64,000 nucleotides of DNA, taken from positions 4,278,001 to 4,342,000 of the forward strand of contig JAHRBC010000002.1 in NCBI GenBank assembly GCA_022702545.1, given 5' to 3'. The notes under the pieces were generated by a model. That model searched no databases, was not told the origin of the DNA, and saw only the letters and a list, made by a program, of their open reading frames with translations. The translations under genes were made by a program, and so were the position numbers. The DNA is from Phycomyces nitens. Its lineage: Eukaryota > Mucoromycota > Mucoromycetes > Mucorales > Phycomycetaceae. Of this stretch, positions 1 to 11,798 are shown piece after piece; within the stretch, counting starts at the first letter, position 1; every line of letters begins with the position of its first letter.

Positions 1-2456
1 GATATGCAGACCTTGTTACGACCATTTACAATGACGCTCTAACCAAAGGCATATTTCCTTCTTCTTGGAGCTCCACATGTCTGACACTTCTCCCGAAGAA
101 AGGGGACCTCTCCAGTCTTAAAAACTGGCGGCCTATTGCATTAATCAATGTGGACGCAAAAGTGTTTACCCGGATTCTGAATGCCCGTGTGATCCATGCC
201 TCAAACTCTCTTGTTAATCGCTATCAAACTGGCTTTGTGAAAGGACGGTTTATAGCAGACAATGGGCTTATGACCCGCATGGCCATGGAGCACGCTCAGC
301 ACACAACTGATACCTCAATCGGCCTGATGCTCGACCAGGAAAAAGCGTACGACCGCATACACCCTGAGTATCTGAGAAGAGTTCTTCAAAAATTTCGGTT
401 CCCTGACACAGTAGTAAACTGTATCTCACAGCTGTTTTTCTCCACCAGTATCTCTATCAATATTAATGGGTTTTTGTCATCTCCGATTGTGCAAAATCGA
501 GGTCTTTGGCAAGGTGATCCATTGTCTCCAGTTTTATTCAACCTTGCATTTGAACCATTGCTTTGCTGACTAGCTACCAATACCTCTCTTGCAGGCTTCA
601 GTCTCGCCATCAATGACCACAACGACCAAGTGCCACCACCTGTCAAATATTTGGCTTATGCAGACGACGTTTTGGTTTTTCTCAAGACACCCGCAGACCT
701 TGATATTCTACACAAACATTTGGATACCTACTCTAGGGCTTCAAATGCCCAGATTAATATGCACAAGACACAAGCATTTTCGTTATCCGGTGCTACACTT
801 CCCGAATGGCGTACACACCTCCAGACAAAACATATCACCTCATGGCACGATCGCACATCTTCCACAGCCCTCACATACTTGGGGTTTCCATTGCTCTCAT
901 CTATTACCCAAAGAGATAACTTTTGTACATCGCTCCTGAACAAGATTGACTCTGCTTGTAACATACATTCACAGTGATCACTCTCTGTTCTTGGCCGGTC
1001 TACGGTTGCAAATACCTTGATCCTCTCCCGAGTTTGGCATGTTCTTAGAGTTATAACAGTTCCACAAACTTTCTTTGACAAACTCAGATCTATTGTAGGC
1101 CGATTTCTCTGGCAAGGTATGTTTCCTATGACAAGCCTGTCATCCTTATGTTTTCCGAAACTACAAGGAGGCCTAGGAGTTTTGGACCCTCAGACCCAGC
1201 AGAAAGCTCTCACAATGAGGTGGCTGCAACCAATTCTTGACCAACAATCCTCGACATCATTTGTTACCCCTTGGATACAGCACTTCCTTGATCCACACAA
1301 GTTCTTTGGTGACTCTCGTCTCCCTTTGATCTTTCCAAGGCTGCGAAATCCAGAATTGCGGGCAAAAAATAGCTCTCTTTCCACCCTCATGTGTGCCATG
1401 GACTCTATACCACGAGATTTTTCTTTCCTCACACTGAGCTACTCCACTTGTCTCTCTCTTCAACTGCTCAATGTCATAACTTACACAGCTTCTTTGCAAC
1501 GTAATACCTCCGGTTGGAAACGTCTTAAAGTCTCTGATGCCTATATGTTTGACCTTGAACTACAAGCTATCCGCCCACGAACTCCAGCTGAACAGCACAT
1601 TCTGCCATATTTGATTGCAAAGCTGTTTCGAGACCTCGACAACAAATCTGCTGAACTCAAACCCTTTTTCTGGTGCACAACATTGCCCCCAAGCGACCAC
1701 CCTGAGCTACAACTGCCAGCCAATCCTCTTGTCGTTGACTGCCAACCTTTTGTTGCAGCCCTTCAAACTGGATGTAGACGCTTGATTGATTTCACAACAC
1801 AGCGATTCCGAGATATATGTCAAGACCACACTCGACCACCACTTGTTCCATTCCCTTTGCAACCAAAACAATGGCGTACCTTTTGGGCTTTCCCGATCCA
1901 CCACATCTCACGCAACATTTGGTATCGTGCCATATTGAACTCTCTGTCCTGTCAATACACCCTCCATAGCCGTGCTCCAGCTGTCTTTGTTACACCCAAT
2001 TGTCCCATTTGCATGTCTGAAGTAGACACTCTCTCACACTTCCTTTACCAGTGTCCACAAAAATGGACAGTATGGGAAACCGCTTGGAAAAAATACTTTG
2101 GACAGACCCCATCGATGAACGTCATTCATAAGGCACTCTTCTGTCTGGACCTACCTAAAAAGCCCCTTCCTTTTTTCCATGTACGCCCATGCCAAATTGT
2201 CAGCAGCATTATATTAATTCTATGGCGCACTCACTGGGGTATTACTTTTGATAATCTACCCTTTCACACTTCTTCAATTTATTCAAAAATAGACACTCTC
2301 GTTTCACAATTCTCTTCAGAACTAGATTTGACATAGACACTCATTTGTCTCTATCCTCTATTTCTCCTAAAAGCAAACAAAAACCCCAAAAACAATTGTG
2401 TTCCTTTCTTAACACACAATAAATATCAGGACTCGTTCCTCTCTACAAAAAAAAAA
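1..2456 (+). mobile_element. LINE (non-LTR retrotransposon), 5'-truncated by the window edge
   Basis: The element comprises the ORF2-type reverse transcriptase described separately, a short 3' untranslated stretch with AATAAA near 2418, and a terminal run of ten A at 2447-2456. The A-run joins directly to sequence of a TNP2 transposon remnant read on the other strand, so the LINE inserted there by its 3' end. The 5' end and the target-site duplication lie outside the window. Confidence 0.85.
3..2336 (+). pseudogene. LINE ORF2 reverse transcriptase with C-terminal zinc-binding domain, two in-frame stops
   Basis: The frame starting at base 3 is open into the window edge and carries classic non-LTR RT blocks: the WRPIAL block near 128-145, a GDPLSPVLFNLAFEP block near 510-560, and the catalytic YADDVLVF block near 658-681. 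Downstream come the thumb/connection region and a zf-RVT-type zinc-binding motif (CPIC...H...C, about 2005-2055). The gene ends at TAG 2334-2336. The same frame is interrupted only by TGA at 567-569 and 975-977; no frameshift is needed. In related elements Arg is usual at both places (established family knowledge), so both look like CGA to TGA changes. The endonuclease domain expected upstream is not in the window. The copy is almost certainly inactive. Confidence 0.85.
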
Positions 2457-2871
2457 TATTGGTGCAGTTAAACACATATAGATACTTTTCTAAGTTGGGA
2501 ATTTTTGATGATATCATCCTCGCATGTCTTCTCAAAGTCTGAGTAGAGACCATAACTGAACCTCTGCTATCAAGTGAGCAGATTGAACATCTGAAATTCA
2601 CTTTGTTATTATTATAGTTGAACACTTTTAGGTATTGATCTTTGTATAATTGGCAAGGAAAAGGGTTTATAATTATAGTTTATTTGTTGCTTTTTATAGT
2701 TAAAATGTAACAGACAAAAGGTACAATCTGCTCTGTACCCAATAGAATACTCTTTACATTATCATTGGCGCCAAAAATAAGAAAAGCTAGTTGAGTTGAA
2801 TTATTCTTAATTTTATATCAAATAATAATTAATTTTGCCAAAGATAGAAACAATAGATTTTTGTAGTGTAA
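2457..2871 (-). pseudogene. TNP2 transposon remnant: first exon and terminal region
   Basis: Read on the minus strand from about 2625 this encodes a CxxC...H zinc-finger-like start (RCSICSLDSRG then QTLRRHAR) that matches exon 1 of the TNP2 gene at 10047-10191 (QCSVCSLNVQG then QTARRHAD). The start codon position reads GTG, where the sibling copy has ATG. A GT donor-like site (GTATCT) lies near 2487. The LINE poly(A) joins about 30 bp further on, inside the presumed first intron; the rest of the transposase is missing. To the right, about 245 bp upstream of the exon, a possible element end reads CACTACAAAAATC on the minus strand, ending at about 2871. The distance from exon to end resembles that in the complete copies (195-580 bp). 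Confidence 0.6.
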
Positions 2872-2909
2872 AAAGGTATCTTTATTCCCTTTACTAAACT
2901 TCCTCACTT

Positions 2910-3861
2910 ATGGCCACCTCTGCCTTCACACTACTCTTCACTTCTTCTCCTTCACACTCCACCCTACTTCGCCTGGCCTTTCATTTCAAGGTGGTGGCCA
3001 CCAACCACCACACCCACCGTCTCAATATATCCTATCCCACAGTTAAAGCAACAATGCAGAGAGTGAAAAAAACCGGTACTGCCCTTGTTAAAAAATGTCA
3101 AGGAAGACCCTGTCTATTGAAAGATCGTGATATGAGATCTCTCAGTAACATTGTGTGCAAAGATCCAACCACAACATTAGATACCATTACTGATGAGATT
3201 CAGACATCATCAGGTGTTGCAATCAAGAGAGATGTCATTCAAAAGTACTTAACGAAACTTGGAATACAGTTATGTGTAGCTGCCAGAAAGCTTTATTGCT
3301 GGAAAGACATATCAAAAACTGCCTGAGGTTTGTAAATGAGGCTCGTCGTTGTAACCAGCAATGGAATTGAGTGATCTGGCATGATGAGTCCAGATTCATG
3401 TTTTTCCTAAGGGCTGGAAATGTTCGTGTGTGGCGCACAAATCAGCAGAAGTTCAGGAGAGGATATATTGTGCCAAAGGTTCAAGGTGGAGGGGGTTCAG
3501 TGATGGTATGGGGGTGTATTTGGCTGGAGGTGTGGGAAAGCTTATAATTGTTGATGGTATGCTAAATCAGTACAAGTACATAAGACTTTTAAAACGTGAT
3601 TTCATGCCCTGGTTTCGAAGTCTTAAGCAAAGGAAACATGGAGAATTCATTTTCCAAGAAGATAATGCACCTTGTCATAAGAGTTTGTTGGCTGAAGAGT
3701 ACAAAAAGAAGGTGAATCTTCCTGTTATGACATGGCCAGCAAACAGCCCTGACCTGAGCCCAATAGAGAACATATGGTCCTACTTGGAACATAAGTTGAG
3801 AGCCAGGAAGGTAAAGCCCACAAACAAATACTCTTTGGCTCGTGCACTGCAAGAAGAATGA
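2910..3861 (+). pseudogene. Tc1/mariner-type (DD34E) transposase, frameshifted
   Basis: An N-terminal helix-turn-helix part (2910-3326) is followed in other frames by WHDESRF near 3379, the first catalytic Asp, then EDNAPCHKS near 3659, the second Asp, and NSPDLSPIENIW near 3742, the DD34E-type Glu. Between 3320 and 3550 the coding frame changes at least twice and contains stops, so this is a decayed copy. Total length is near the usual 330-350 codons of Tc1 transposases. I could not find convincing terminal inverted repeats or TA duplications around it. It lies between the TNP2 remnant and CACTG element I. Confidence 0.75.
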
Positions 3862-3930
3862 AAATGAATACCCAAGAAAGTTGTAGAGTCCCATTGTATG
3901 TCAATGCCAAATCGGATTCAAGAACTAAAA

Positions 3931-4207
3931 AAAATCATGGATCTCATACCTATTATTAAACCTTCAAATAAATTGTATTTTTATATTGATATATATTATA
4001 TCTATCACTCATAATATTTTCAACCTTGTATCTATATTTTATTCTGATAAAAAGATGTAAAGAAGTTGTGCATTTTCATTGAAAAGTTTTGGAATTCTAA
4101 AAAAGCTACTGAATTAATTTAGGTCATGGTATATTATATTATCAGTGGTTTGCTTACCTGTGTGATTATCTATTCAGGCATGCGGATGATATTCTTAATA
4201 TATCTAA
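3931..4207. other. AT-rich spacer with one copy of an exon-like repeat
   Basis: No gene is seen. The last 78 bp (4130-4207) are a near copy of 5108-5187. Each copy contains, on the minus strand, a block of about 46 nt bounded by TTAG and GTAAG, which looks like a short exon. Confidence 0.5.
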
Positions 4208-4222
4208 CACTGGAAAAAGTAT

Positions 4223-4294
4223 ACGATTTTATGGTGGAGAAATATCTGTAGTATTAAAGTACCATCATCGATTTATTATTATTTCAATCTATAT
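4223..4294. repeat. Inverted repeat ATGGTGGAGAAATAT
   Basis: A 15-bp arm near 4231-4245 recurs as its perfect reverse complement near 4290, separated by roughly 45 bp. It sits just inside the candidate left end of element I and could be a subterminal binding site or hairpin. Confidence 0.6.
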
Positions 4295-4545
4295 TTCTCC
4301 ACCATACAAATATGAATGATACTATAGGGAATGACACCTGGTCTATCAGAGAAATAGGTCTTTAGTTCCACTTGAAAAACCTTTGATACCCCCCAACTTT
4401 TCTGTTATTAAAGAGGTCTAGTTTATTTTATATTTCGTGTCGAGTAAGCCTATTATTTATTGTATTTTGTGCCATATAAAGCTAATCGCAATATCGCGAT
4501 TTACAATCTATTCATATCCTTTACTTTTAACCTCAGTAACTCATC

Positions 4546-4690
4546 TCTTTAGGCTGAAAAGCAAAGGGAAATAGTGTCTTTAGACTGAAAAGCAAAGGGA
4601 AATAATGTCTTTAGACTGAAAAGCAAAGGGAAATAATGTCTTTTAGACTGAAAAGCAAAGGGAAATAATGTCTTTTAGACTGAAAAGCAC
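4546..4690. repeat. Tandem repeat, 31-32 bp unit, about 4.5 copies
   Basis: The unit reads approximately TTAGACTGAAAAGCAAAGGG followed by AAATAATGTCTT. Copies are nearly identical and differ mainly by one T in the TCTTT(T)AGA junction. It lies in the left arm of element I. No reading frame is associated. Confidence 0.85.
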
Positions 4691-5795
4691 CGTATCATAC
4701 GTTTACATACAAGCCTCATTTGTTGATTTTTAAAAAATAAATTGTTTTTTATTTATTTTTTATTTATTTAATATATATATTTCTAGATGAATGCTCTAAT
4801 CATATAATAATAATATATATGCTATTTCTAGAGTATTGTTTGATATTTTGCATCTAGCAAGACTAACAAGTTCCTACCAGATAGATATTGGGTACTGTCT
4901 TGGAGAAGAATGGTGCTATTTAATAGTAATAGGAGCAAAGATTAATTAAATAATTGTAATGGATCAAATTATTTGCTGTTGTACTTACAATGTTGATATC
5001 GTGAGTAGATGGACTACTTGATAGATTCATGAGAATATCTCAGCATATTAGCTGTCAGTTGAGATTGTCTAAGAATTGTAAAGTTATTAGTATTCTAGAT
5101 ATTCATATATACTATATTATCAGCGGTTTTCTTACCTGTGTGATTGTTTGTTCAGGCATGCGGATGAGATTCTTAATATATCTAATAGAGAATAGAACAT
5201 AGTTATATATGTATAAGTAAAGAGATATATATAATTTGTAATAATATAATAGCTTACCATAATGTTTGATTACAAGATTGAGTGACATGCAAAGCCGTGA
5301 TGACTGGAGGCATCAAGTCATTAGTAAAGAGAAGCTTTGAGCAAATATTATTTTATGTTATTAAACCATGTAAAATGACCAAAGAGAAGAAGCTTGTTGA
5401 TGATCTGTAAAGATAATGGCAAAATTATTAAGTAATTACATAAAATAATAAGAATAAAATAATTACCAGTATGTGTATAAGAGCAAGAGGCAAAAGAGAA
5501 AGAACAAAAAATAATTTGAGTTCCAAGGTGGTTTACCCCTAAAAAAAGTGCGGTCTCTAAAATCAATAATCCCAAAAACATAATATAATTGTCATTTTCA
5601 TTTTACAGTTAGACGCTTTATTTAATCAATAAAAGACACTAATTAGTTTTAAGCAAGTCATTGTAAAATATGATTATATATTGTAGAATAAACATCAGTA
5701 ACAGTTCACTATACTTCTTTACTTGTAAGAAACATTATAATATCATAAAGATAAAATATTAATAATTGTCATTTAAACATTTATTCATATAGAAA
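4691..5795. other. Left arm of element I without an evident gene on the plus strand
   Basis: AT-rich sequence with the second copy (5108-5187) of the exon-like repeat also found at 4130-4207. On the minus strand, exon-like blocks bounded by AG and GTAAG/GTAAT are visible, for example around 5258-5400 and 5140-5187, as in the left arms of elements II and III. No long frame is recognised. The 77-codon minus frame at 5348-5581 overlaps these blocks and is not convincing on its own. Confidence 0.4.
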
Positions 5796-7035
5796 ATGAA
5801 TAACTTTGACATCTCCAAAATCTCTACCAGTAGTCCTATCTATGCATCTATTATGCGTAGTGCTATGGCTAATGTCCAGAACAGTGAACTTACCACTGCA
5901 TCTACTTCGGCCACTGTAACAGCAGAAGAGACATCCAATTACCAGGATGATAATGAAATCCGTAGCTTGCTAAACTCGGCAAATATCAAGATGGATTCTC
6001 TTGAAAATCAAAACAAGACAATTGCAAGTGAAGTGGGTGATTGCAAGACGTCAATTTCGCAGCTTGAGAAGGTCATTGATAGACTTGTCACTGGCCAAAT
6101 CAGCATCAAGGATATTTTGTCTGGTGGAAATACTCCTGCAAGAACGATTGCAGTGGCCAGTTTGGTACCTTGGGGTGAGGAACCCTATGTTGTTGGAAAG
6201 AGATATCCAAAGATCTCAGTAAGTCTTGACTAGACATAAAATCAATAAGAAGAGTATCTAAAACCAATTTATAGAAATTAATCAATGGCTATATCAAGCA
6301 CCCAAACTTCACCAGTGACAACCCTGTCAAGATAATGAAGAATGATGCCAAGCAAGGGTGGTCCTTGACTAGCTACTACAACAGTAGCTATAACAATGCA
6401 CTGGCCATAAGGCTGATCACCTACTTGGGAAGACAAGAGGCAGGAAAGGCGATCCCTTTGAATGATCTTGCCAAAATGGTAAAAAACCATTTTGTCAACC
6501 AGGTGTGCCAGCGCCAGCAAACCCCAGAGGCTGCAGACAGAAAAAGACTTGCATGCAGAAGACGACAGTGAACTGTTACGGTAAGTTTATATTTTAATCA
6601 ATATAAAACTGTTATTTTCTTACACACTTAATATACAGATTCTTCATTGCCGAATCAAGGCATACAACAAGTACAGAGACCAGATTGACAGAGAGATGGG
6701 CAGAAAAAATTGCGACCATGCCCTCCAAAAGGAAACCATGTCTGAAGATGAGACTGATGGAGAAGATAAGGTAAAGGCCTTTCGCCCTAGCTGGAGAAGT
6801 GACAAGGTAATTATTTTAGCATAGTTTTTCATATTAAAATTCTATATCTTTTATTGATACACCTTATTATATTCAATAGCTCCAGACTTTTATAGATCTT
6901 GTTGATGATTTTGCTTCCCAGTCACTAAAGAAAAAGGGAAGCTCCATTTTGAAACGCGTCCGAGTAGTTCGTCAAAAGGATGTACCAAAGGATTTAGCAG
7001 TCCCATTGGCCGCGTGGACAATAAATAATGAATAA
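5796..7035 (+). pseudogene. CACTG-element accessory gene, copy I (four exons, one TGA)
   Basis: Exons are 5796-6218, 6275-6580, 6639-6806 and 6880-7035, joined by introns of 56-73 nt with GTAAGT/GTAATT donors and TAG/CAG acceptors; all introns are phase 0. The product would be about 350 residues. Exon 1 encodes a predicted coiled coil (SLENQNKTIASEVGDCKTSI). Exon 2 is 306 nt and basic. Exon 3 has MSEDETDGED followed by FRPSWRSDK. Exon 4 begins LQTFIDLVDDF. Codon 99 of exon 2 is TGA (6569-6571), where copies II and III both have CGT (Arg). I do not recognise the family. Position and conservation in three elements suggest a transposition cofactor, analogous to the second proteins of plant En/Spm elements; that is inference. 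The gene ends 85 bp from the convergent TNP2 gene. Confidence 0.75.
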
Positions 7036-7120
7036 ACTATCTATTTTATGTTTTATATTTTTTGGCTATCTTTTGCTGCAGATACTTTTGTGAGATAAGG
7101 ATAGGTAAAGATATTTATTT

Positions 7121-10100
7121 TTAAGCATATATTTTTCTAAGAACAGGAGCAACAATCATCTTAACATTTCCTGTCTCAGTTATATGCTCACCAATGGCAA
7201 CTGACAGCAAGATTCGGTGCACTGGCAAGATATTTTGATAATCCCCTCGGGCAAAGGCAAACTCATTCAACTCTATCCCTTCATCACTTCTTGTGTTCAG
7301 ACCAGATGACCTATACCATTTGACATAAGCAAAGGTATGATTGTCAGGTTGAAGAGTCTGGGGATTCACAAGCGAGTTGACAAACAAATACTGAATCTGA
7401 CCAGTAAAGGCACTTATACCATGGTCATTGTTCTCTTGGAAGATTGCCTGTATATATGACCCGCGGCGAACTGCACCATTGCTCCCTTTGTATATCTGGC
7501 CAAGCAAGTTGATCGATGGGAACTTCTGGATCATATTGTTGACAAAGACATTGCCGAACGAAGCTTGCTGGTAACTGCGAAGAGAATCATTGTCATAGGA
7601 GTCTCTGTAGAACTCAAGAAGATGCTCATACTCTTCTTCTACCATTCGTTCATATTGCCCTAGGGAAAGTGGGAAGGCCGACGAAGGAAGAGGTTCATTG
7701 CCTTTAATGTTGACAGTACTGAACTGCGCGGAATCAAGAAAGACTTTTAGGTCAAACCTAGGAGAAGCAACTTGGAAATATGGGGCGGTGGTGACAGTGG
7801 TGGTTGCAGTGGACGCATGGACAATTGGAGCAGGAGGAGGAGTAAACTCGACAAGTTCAGAAAGCAATGTAATATATGATGCATTTCCAATTACGGCTAT
7901 CATTCTACAAGCAATATCAACCTTGCAAGAGTCCTCAAGATATTTTTGCATGAACGTGGCCTCAAAGCCGTCTCTCTTGTTCGTCGTGTAGTTCTTCAGT
8001 ACACCATTGTACCTCTCGAAGCTGAAAAGCCAATAGCCATATACTGGCCCAAAGTTGACAATCGTCTCATGAAGATGCAGATGTAGATGCATGTTAGGTG
8101 AGATAAAATCTGCACCATACAAGTTCTGACATCCTTGTCCAAACAACTCCAAACAGAAATGGGCTTTGGCTAACTCATCTTCTGATATGCTGGGCTTGGA
8201 CAAGTATTGGCAGGCATTGACGAAGCACATCCAATTGTCAAGATTGTTCCTTGGCAACCGGTCTTTCAAGAGGACAGGCGAGTATACCAGGCACCAGGAC
8301 TTCCATTTGTCGGCCTTCATGAATGGGAAGTCCTTGCCAATCTTCTTCTTGAGGGTGCTCATATCTGGGGGAAGGACCATATTGTCAGCCTCTTGTTGCA
8401 TATCGGCCAAGTCTCTGTTGGTGATCAGACCAGCTGATCTCCACTTCTCCATCACTCGCTTCGAGGTTCCCAAGAAGAGGTTATGCATCGGGTCAATGAT
8501 GGTGCACTCGACTACATTAAAGTACTCAAGATTGTGGAGTTCTGACCAGCGGACTCCATTCTCCTTTTCCATCCTCTTTTGGTCTGCCTCACTCGATGCA
8601 CGCTTCCAGGCCAGGGCATCACGACGATTATCTGCTTTGGTTCGAGGCACCCACTCAGAAAAGACAAAACCAGAATAATCAACACCACCATTCCCTGGGA
8701 GATGGGAGAACTGGCGATTGCACTTGTGGCAGGCATTGGTGCTCATGTGGGACGTGAATCCGCATGTCTTGCGAGCAGCAGGAATGTCGCAGGCAACAAG
8801 AAAAAAAGCAGCACGGACAAGAGCACCAGAAGGACAGCGCACAGTAGGGATCACCACACCCACATACAAGGATTGGAGCTCGGCAACAAGAGGACGGAGG
8901 TAGTGATTGATCTCACTGGTCTTGGCTTCTTTTGGGCCAGGCATGAGGCCAACAAGAATGGTGTTCTCCTTCTTGTATTGTTCGTCTCATGGCAAGTTGT
9001 TTATGGACATGTAGATTGCCCCACAAGAGTAAGTAACCCCATCAAAAGGTTGAAACCAATCGATGTTTAGAGTCAACATGATTGATCGTTCATGAGCCAC
9101 GAATTGCTGACCATTGCTGTCTTCCAGATTGCTCCACTTGGCACCATCATAGACATCAAACATCATGCCTGCAACTTGCTGTCTATGTCTCCAGTGATTG
9201 ATACTGCTTTCGAATCCAGGGCAACAGAAGAGAACGGACAAGGCAGAAATCAAGGAGTTGTACATATACACCTTCTTTGGCAGTGCTACGTTTCTCGAAG
9301 GCTTGAAGAGATCGGCGCCACATATACCGCCAGAAAGTCTTCTGAAGTTGCAGCACTGGGGAACACCGTCAAACTCCATGTATGTCTTGTGGCACTCGCC
9401 ACACACCACGTAGCGCTGGACACCTTTGCAGACTTGGTTGAACCCTGTCATGGAGGAAAGACCACTCAAACTCAATGGCAGACGGAATGATTCGCCAAAG
9501 TGCACCAAAACCTCATTGAGGAACTTGATCAAAATTGCTCCTCCAGAGTTTACAACATATTTTGATATGAAAAAGGTGGCAAAGGCAGCAATGAAAGCAT
9601 GGGTGTTATCCGCTGGCATGTTGGAGGATGAGAATTGTTCTATTTGGGTTTTGTATATTAATATATGATATCTATGTTTTTCTTGTACTTTTACTAACCT
9701 TCAAATTCTTCAGCTTCATATTCAGAGCCTTCTATTGTATCAAGCTCAATGATATCCTCATCTTCATTTTCAGCTATAAACAAAAATTGGTAACAGACAC
9801 AGGTAAGTTTTCCATTGTTTTTTTTTTGGAGCAAAAAAGTAAATATTCAAGTGGCTGCAATTTATTATGCAATTTGAATAAAATTTTATACTTACATTCA
9901 ACATGAGCATCAACATCATGGACCTCGGCATCAATCTCCATGTTATTGTCATTCTCCATCTGAATTGCTTCAGCTGAAAATGCTATATTTTTTAAAATGT
10001 TTAATTACACTTTGAAATGCGAACAAATTATATATATATTACTTACAAGAAGCTGTCTGCATAAAATGTCTGACAAGATCGTTATCAGCATGTCTTCGTG

Positions 10101-10191
10101 CTGTTTGGGCAGATACTGCTACAAATCCTTGGACATTGAGAGAGCAGACTGAGCACTGGCATTGAACTTCGTTATTGAAAGTGTTGTACAT
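7121..10191 (-). pseudogene. tnp2: TNP2-type transposase, element I (four exons, one TGA)
   Basis: Read leftwards, the exons are 10047-10191, 9896-9982, 9699-9773 and 7121-9639. All introns are phase 1 with GT-AG ends, and the total of 2826 nt is divisible by three. Exon 1 encodes a CxCxxC...H zinc-finger-like domain. Exons 2-3 are acidic. Exon 4 holds the Transposase_21 (TNP2) region: DWFQPFDGVTYSCGAIY, then LVGLMPGPKE, then CDIPAARKT with a nearby CxxC, then IIDPMHNLFLGT. It ends with a DUF4218-like block (LHLHLHETI, GPVYGYWLFSFERYNG). One TGA at 8987-8989 interrupts NNLP-stop-DE, where both sibling copies have NNLPR. The gene stops at TAA beside position 7121. Apart from that nonsense codon it looks complete (about 941 residues). 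Confidence 0.88.
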
Positions 10192-10769
10192 ATTGTTTAA
10201 AGAGGTTATAGGATTGATATAAAGAAAAGTGGTTCAGGAACATAGTTTATTTTGCTTGTTTTATAGTTCAGGAACCATTTACATTACGTACATGCCGTTA
10301 TTATAAATATTAACAAATTCACTTAATGATTGTATTTGGAAATTGACATTATTTCATTTTAAATATATGACTATATACCAAGTAGTTGTTTTGTATATAC
10401 ATCTTTTAATAATATGATATCATGTCTATTTCTCCAACTCTTCATTAACCAAAGTACATTGTCATTAAAATATACTTTAACTAAATATATATTTCAAGTA
10501 GTCTCAGCTGCGCACTCTTGCCCATATTTGATAATTTATTTTCAACATCCCCAAGAATATTAATTTCGTGACCTTCAAAAGACAGAGAAAATATCGTAGT
10601 TGAATAATCAACAAAAATAAAGACATATTCTAATGTCCATCCAATAGAACTACCAAATATTCTTAACGCCATCTAAAGTGAGCAATCAAGAAAAGGGCTA
10701 ATCCAAGACCTATACTCCCCTCGTTTCAATTGATGTATTCAGAGTTGAAATCGGGTATTTTTTGCAGTG
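10192..10769. other. Right arm of element I, upstream of TNP2
   Basis: This is the presumed promoter and terminal region of the minus-strand TNP2 gene, with TA-rich tracts. A minus-strand frame at 10481-10672 (63 codons) has no recognisable similarity. The last 30 bp are the element end. Confidence 0.45.
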
Positions 10770-11798
10770 AGACCTAGGGTCAGGGAAGAGACTGGCCGGG
10801 CGGTGGATCATATTGTTATATAGCTCACTGGATTTGAAGACATGTGTGTCATGTTGGCTGCCTAAGTATAACAGTCTTATTAATACTGATAGTATTGCTA
10901 TCACTCAGTGTTGCTTACCTGGATGGCCAACATAGATCTTTGTAAATCTCTTTTTGTGGTCACAGACTGCCATGAGAGACATGGATGCATTTCCATGCCT
11001 ATCAAGCCAGCTGTTCCCAAACTTTGACGGCTTTTGGATTGATACCAGCTTTCCGTCAATGGCACCAATGCACCCATTCAGATGCCTGTTGCCTGTTTGC
11101 GAATGGACTGCAAACCCTGCCATGATTTTTTGGCAATCCTCAATCGTTTCTGGCCACTTGATAGTCAGATTGAGGAGGCTACTCATGATGCCATCCAAGA
11201 ATCTCTCGGTAAACCTATGGTATGAGGATTGGGGGATACCAAAGAACTCAGAAGCCAACTGATACCCCATATGGGTATTGCTTAGTCGCCAGAGGACAAC
11301 AGCAACTTGTTTCCAGACTAGACAGCTAAATCTGTTTCTCCCGTTTGATTTCTGGAAGGCAGGGTCTCTCTTCAAGGCATATATAATAAAGTCGAACGTA
11401 TGTCTGTTGACTCGGTAATGAGCCCGGAGGCTGTTTATTCCAGTGCCATCATCAAGATTGGGGTGACGATGGCTCCACCAAGTGCTGGTATATGGACCAG
11501 TAGATTCATTTTGATGGCCTTTTTCAATGAACAGAGAAGAGGCGCGGTAATAACTCAATTGAACATCAAAGGTCATTGGGTTGCTCAAAGCAAGGGTAGC
11601 CGTGTAAAAGTTGTGGACCATGACCTTGAGGCAGATAATATTAAGTTTTGATCTTCGAATTGAATCGGTAAGGTCGTCATCTTCAGGATCAGTGTTCATT
11701 TCTTGAGCATCAGAGTTCATTTTTTGAGCATCAGAGAGGAGCTGGTATAACTCGTCCAACTCTGCATAGATGAGGTTGATGAGGTTGTTGCTGATCAT
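10770..11798 (-). pseudogene. PIF/Harbinger (HARBI1-like) transposase, C-terminus removed
   Basis: Exon 1 (10919-11798) and exon 2 (10770-10861) are separated by a 57-nt intron (GTAAGC...CTTAG). The product is a DDE_Tnp_4-type nuclease: CIGAIDGK carries the first catalytic Asp, followed by NRHGNASMSLMAVCDH-like sequence (here DRHGNASM) and, across the splice, QHDTHVFKSSELY with the second Asp. Similarity stops at LFPDPRS, exactly where the CACTGC end of element I begins. The GD.AYPL block and catalytic Glu are missing. The N-terminal 110 residues include short repeats (AQKMNSDAQEMN) and an HTH-like segment. The start is the ATG at 11798. The gene is dead by truncation and probably interrupted by element I. 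Confidence 0.85.

Larger units (their letters stand above)
4208..10769. mobile_element. CACTG element I (two-gene TNP2 element); left boundary uncertain
   Basis: The element contains a plus-strand accessory gene (5796-7035) and a convergent minus-strand TNP2 gene (7121-10191). The right end is well placed: on the minus strand it reads CACTGCAAAAAATACCCGAT from 10769, exactly where the Harbinger coding sequence stops. The candidate left end at 4208, CACTGGAAAAAGTATACGAT, matches it at 19 of 23 positions by eye. I see no matching target duplication (CTAA on the left, AGAC on the right), and a module of the left arm occurs on both sides of 4208. The left end may therefore be a rearranged or internal copy. 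Confidence 0.6.

Noticed and set aside
2910..3020. N-terminal extension MATSAFTLLFTSSPSHSTLL as a signal peptide
   Set aside because: It belongs to the upstream part of a frameshifted Tc1 pseudogene; no sign of a secreted product.
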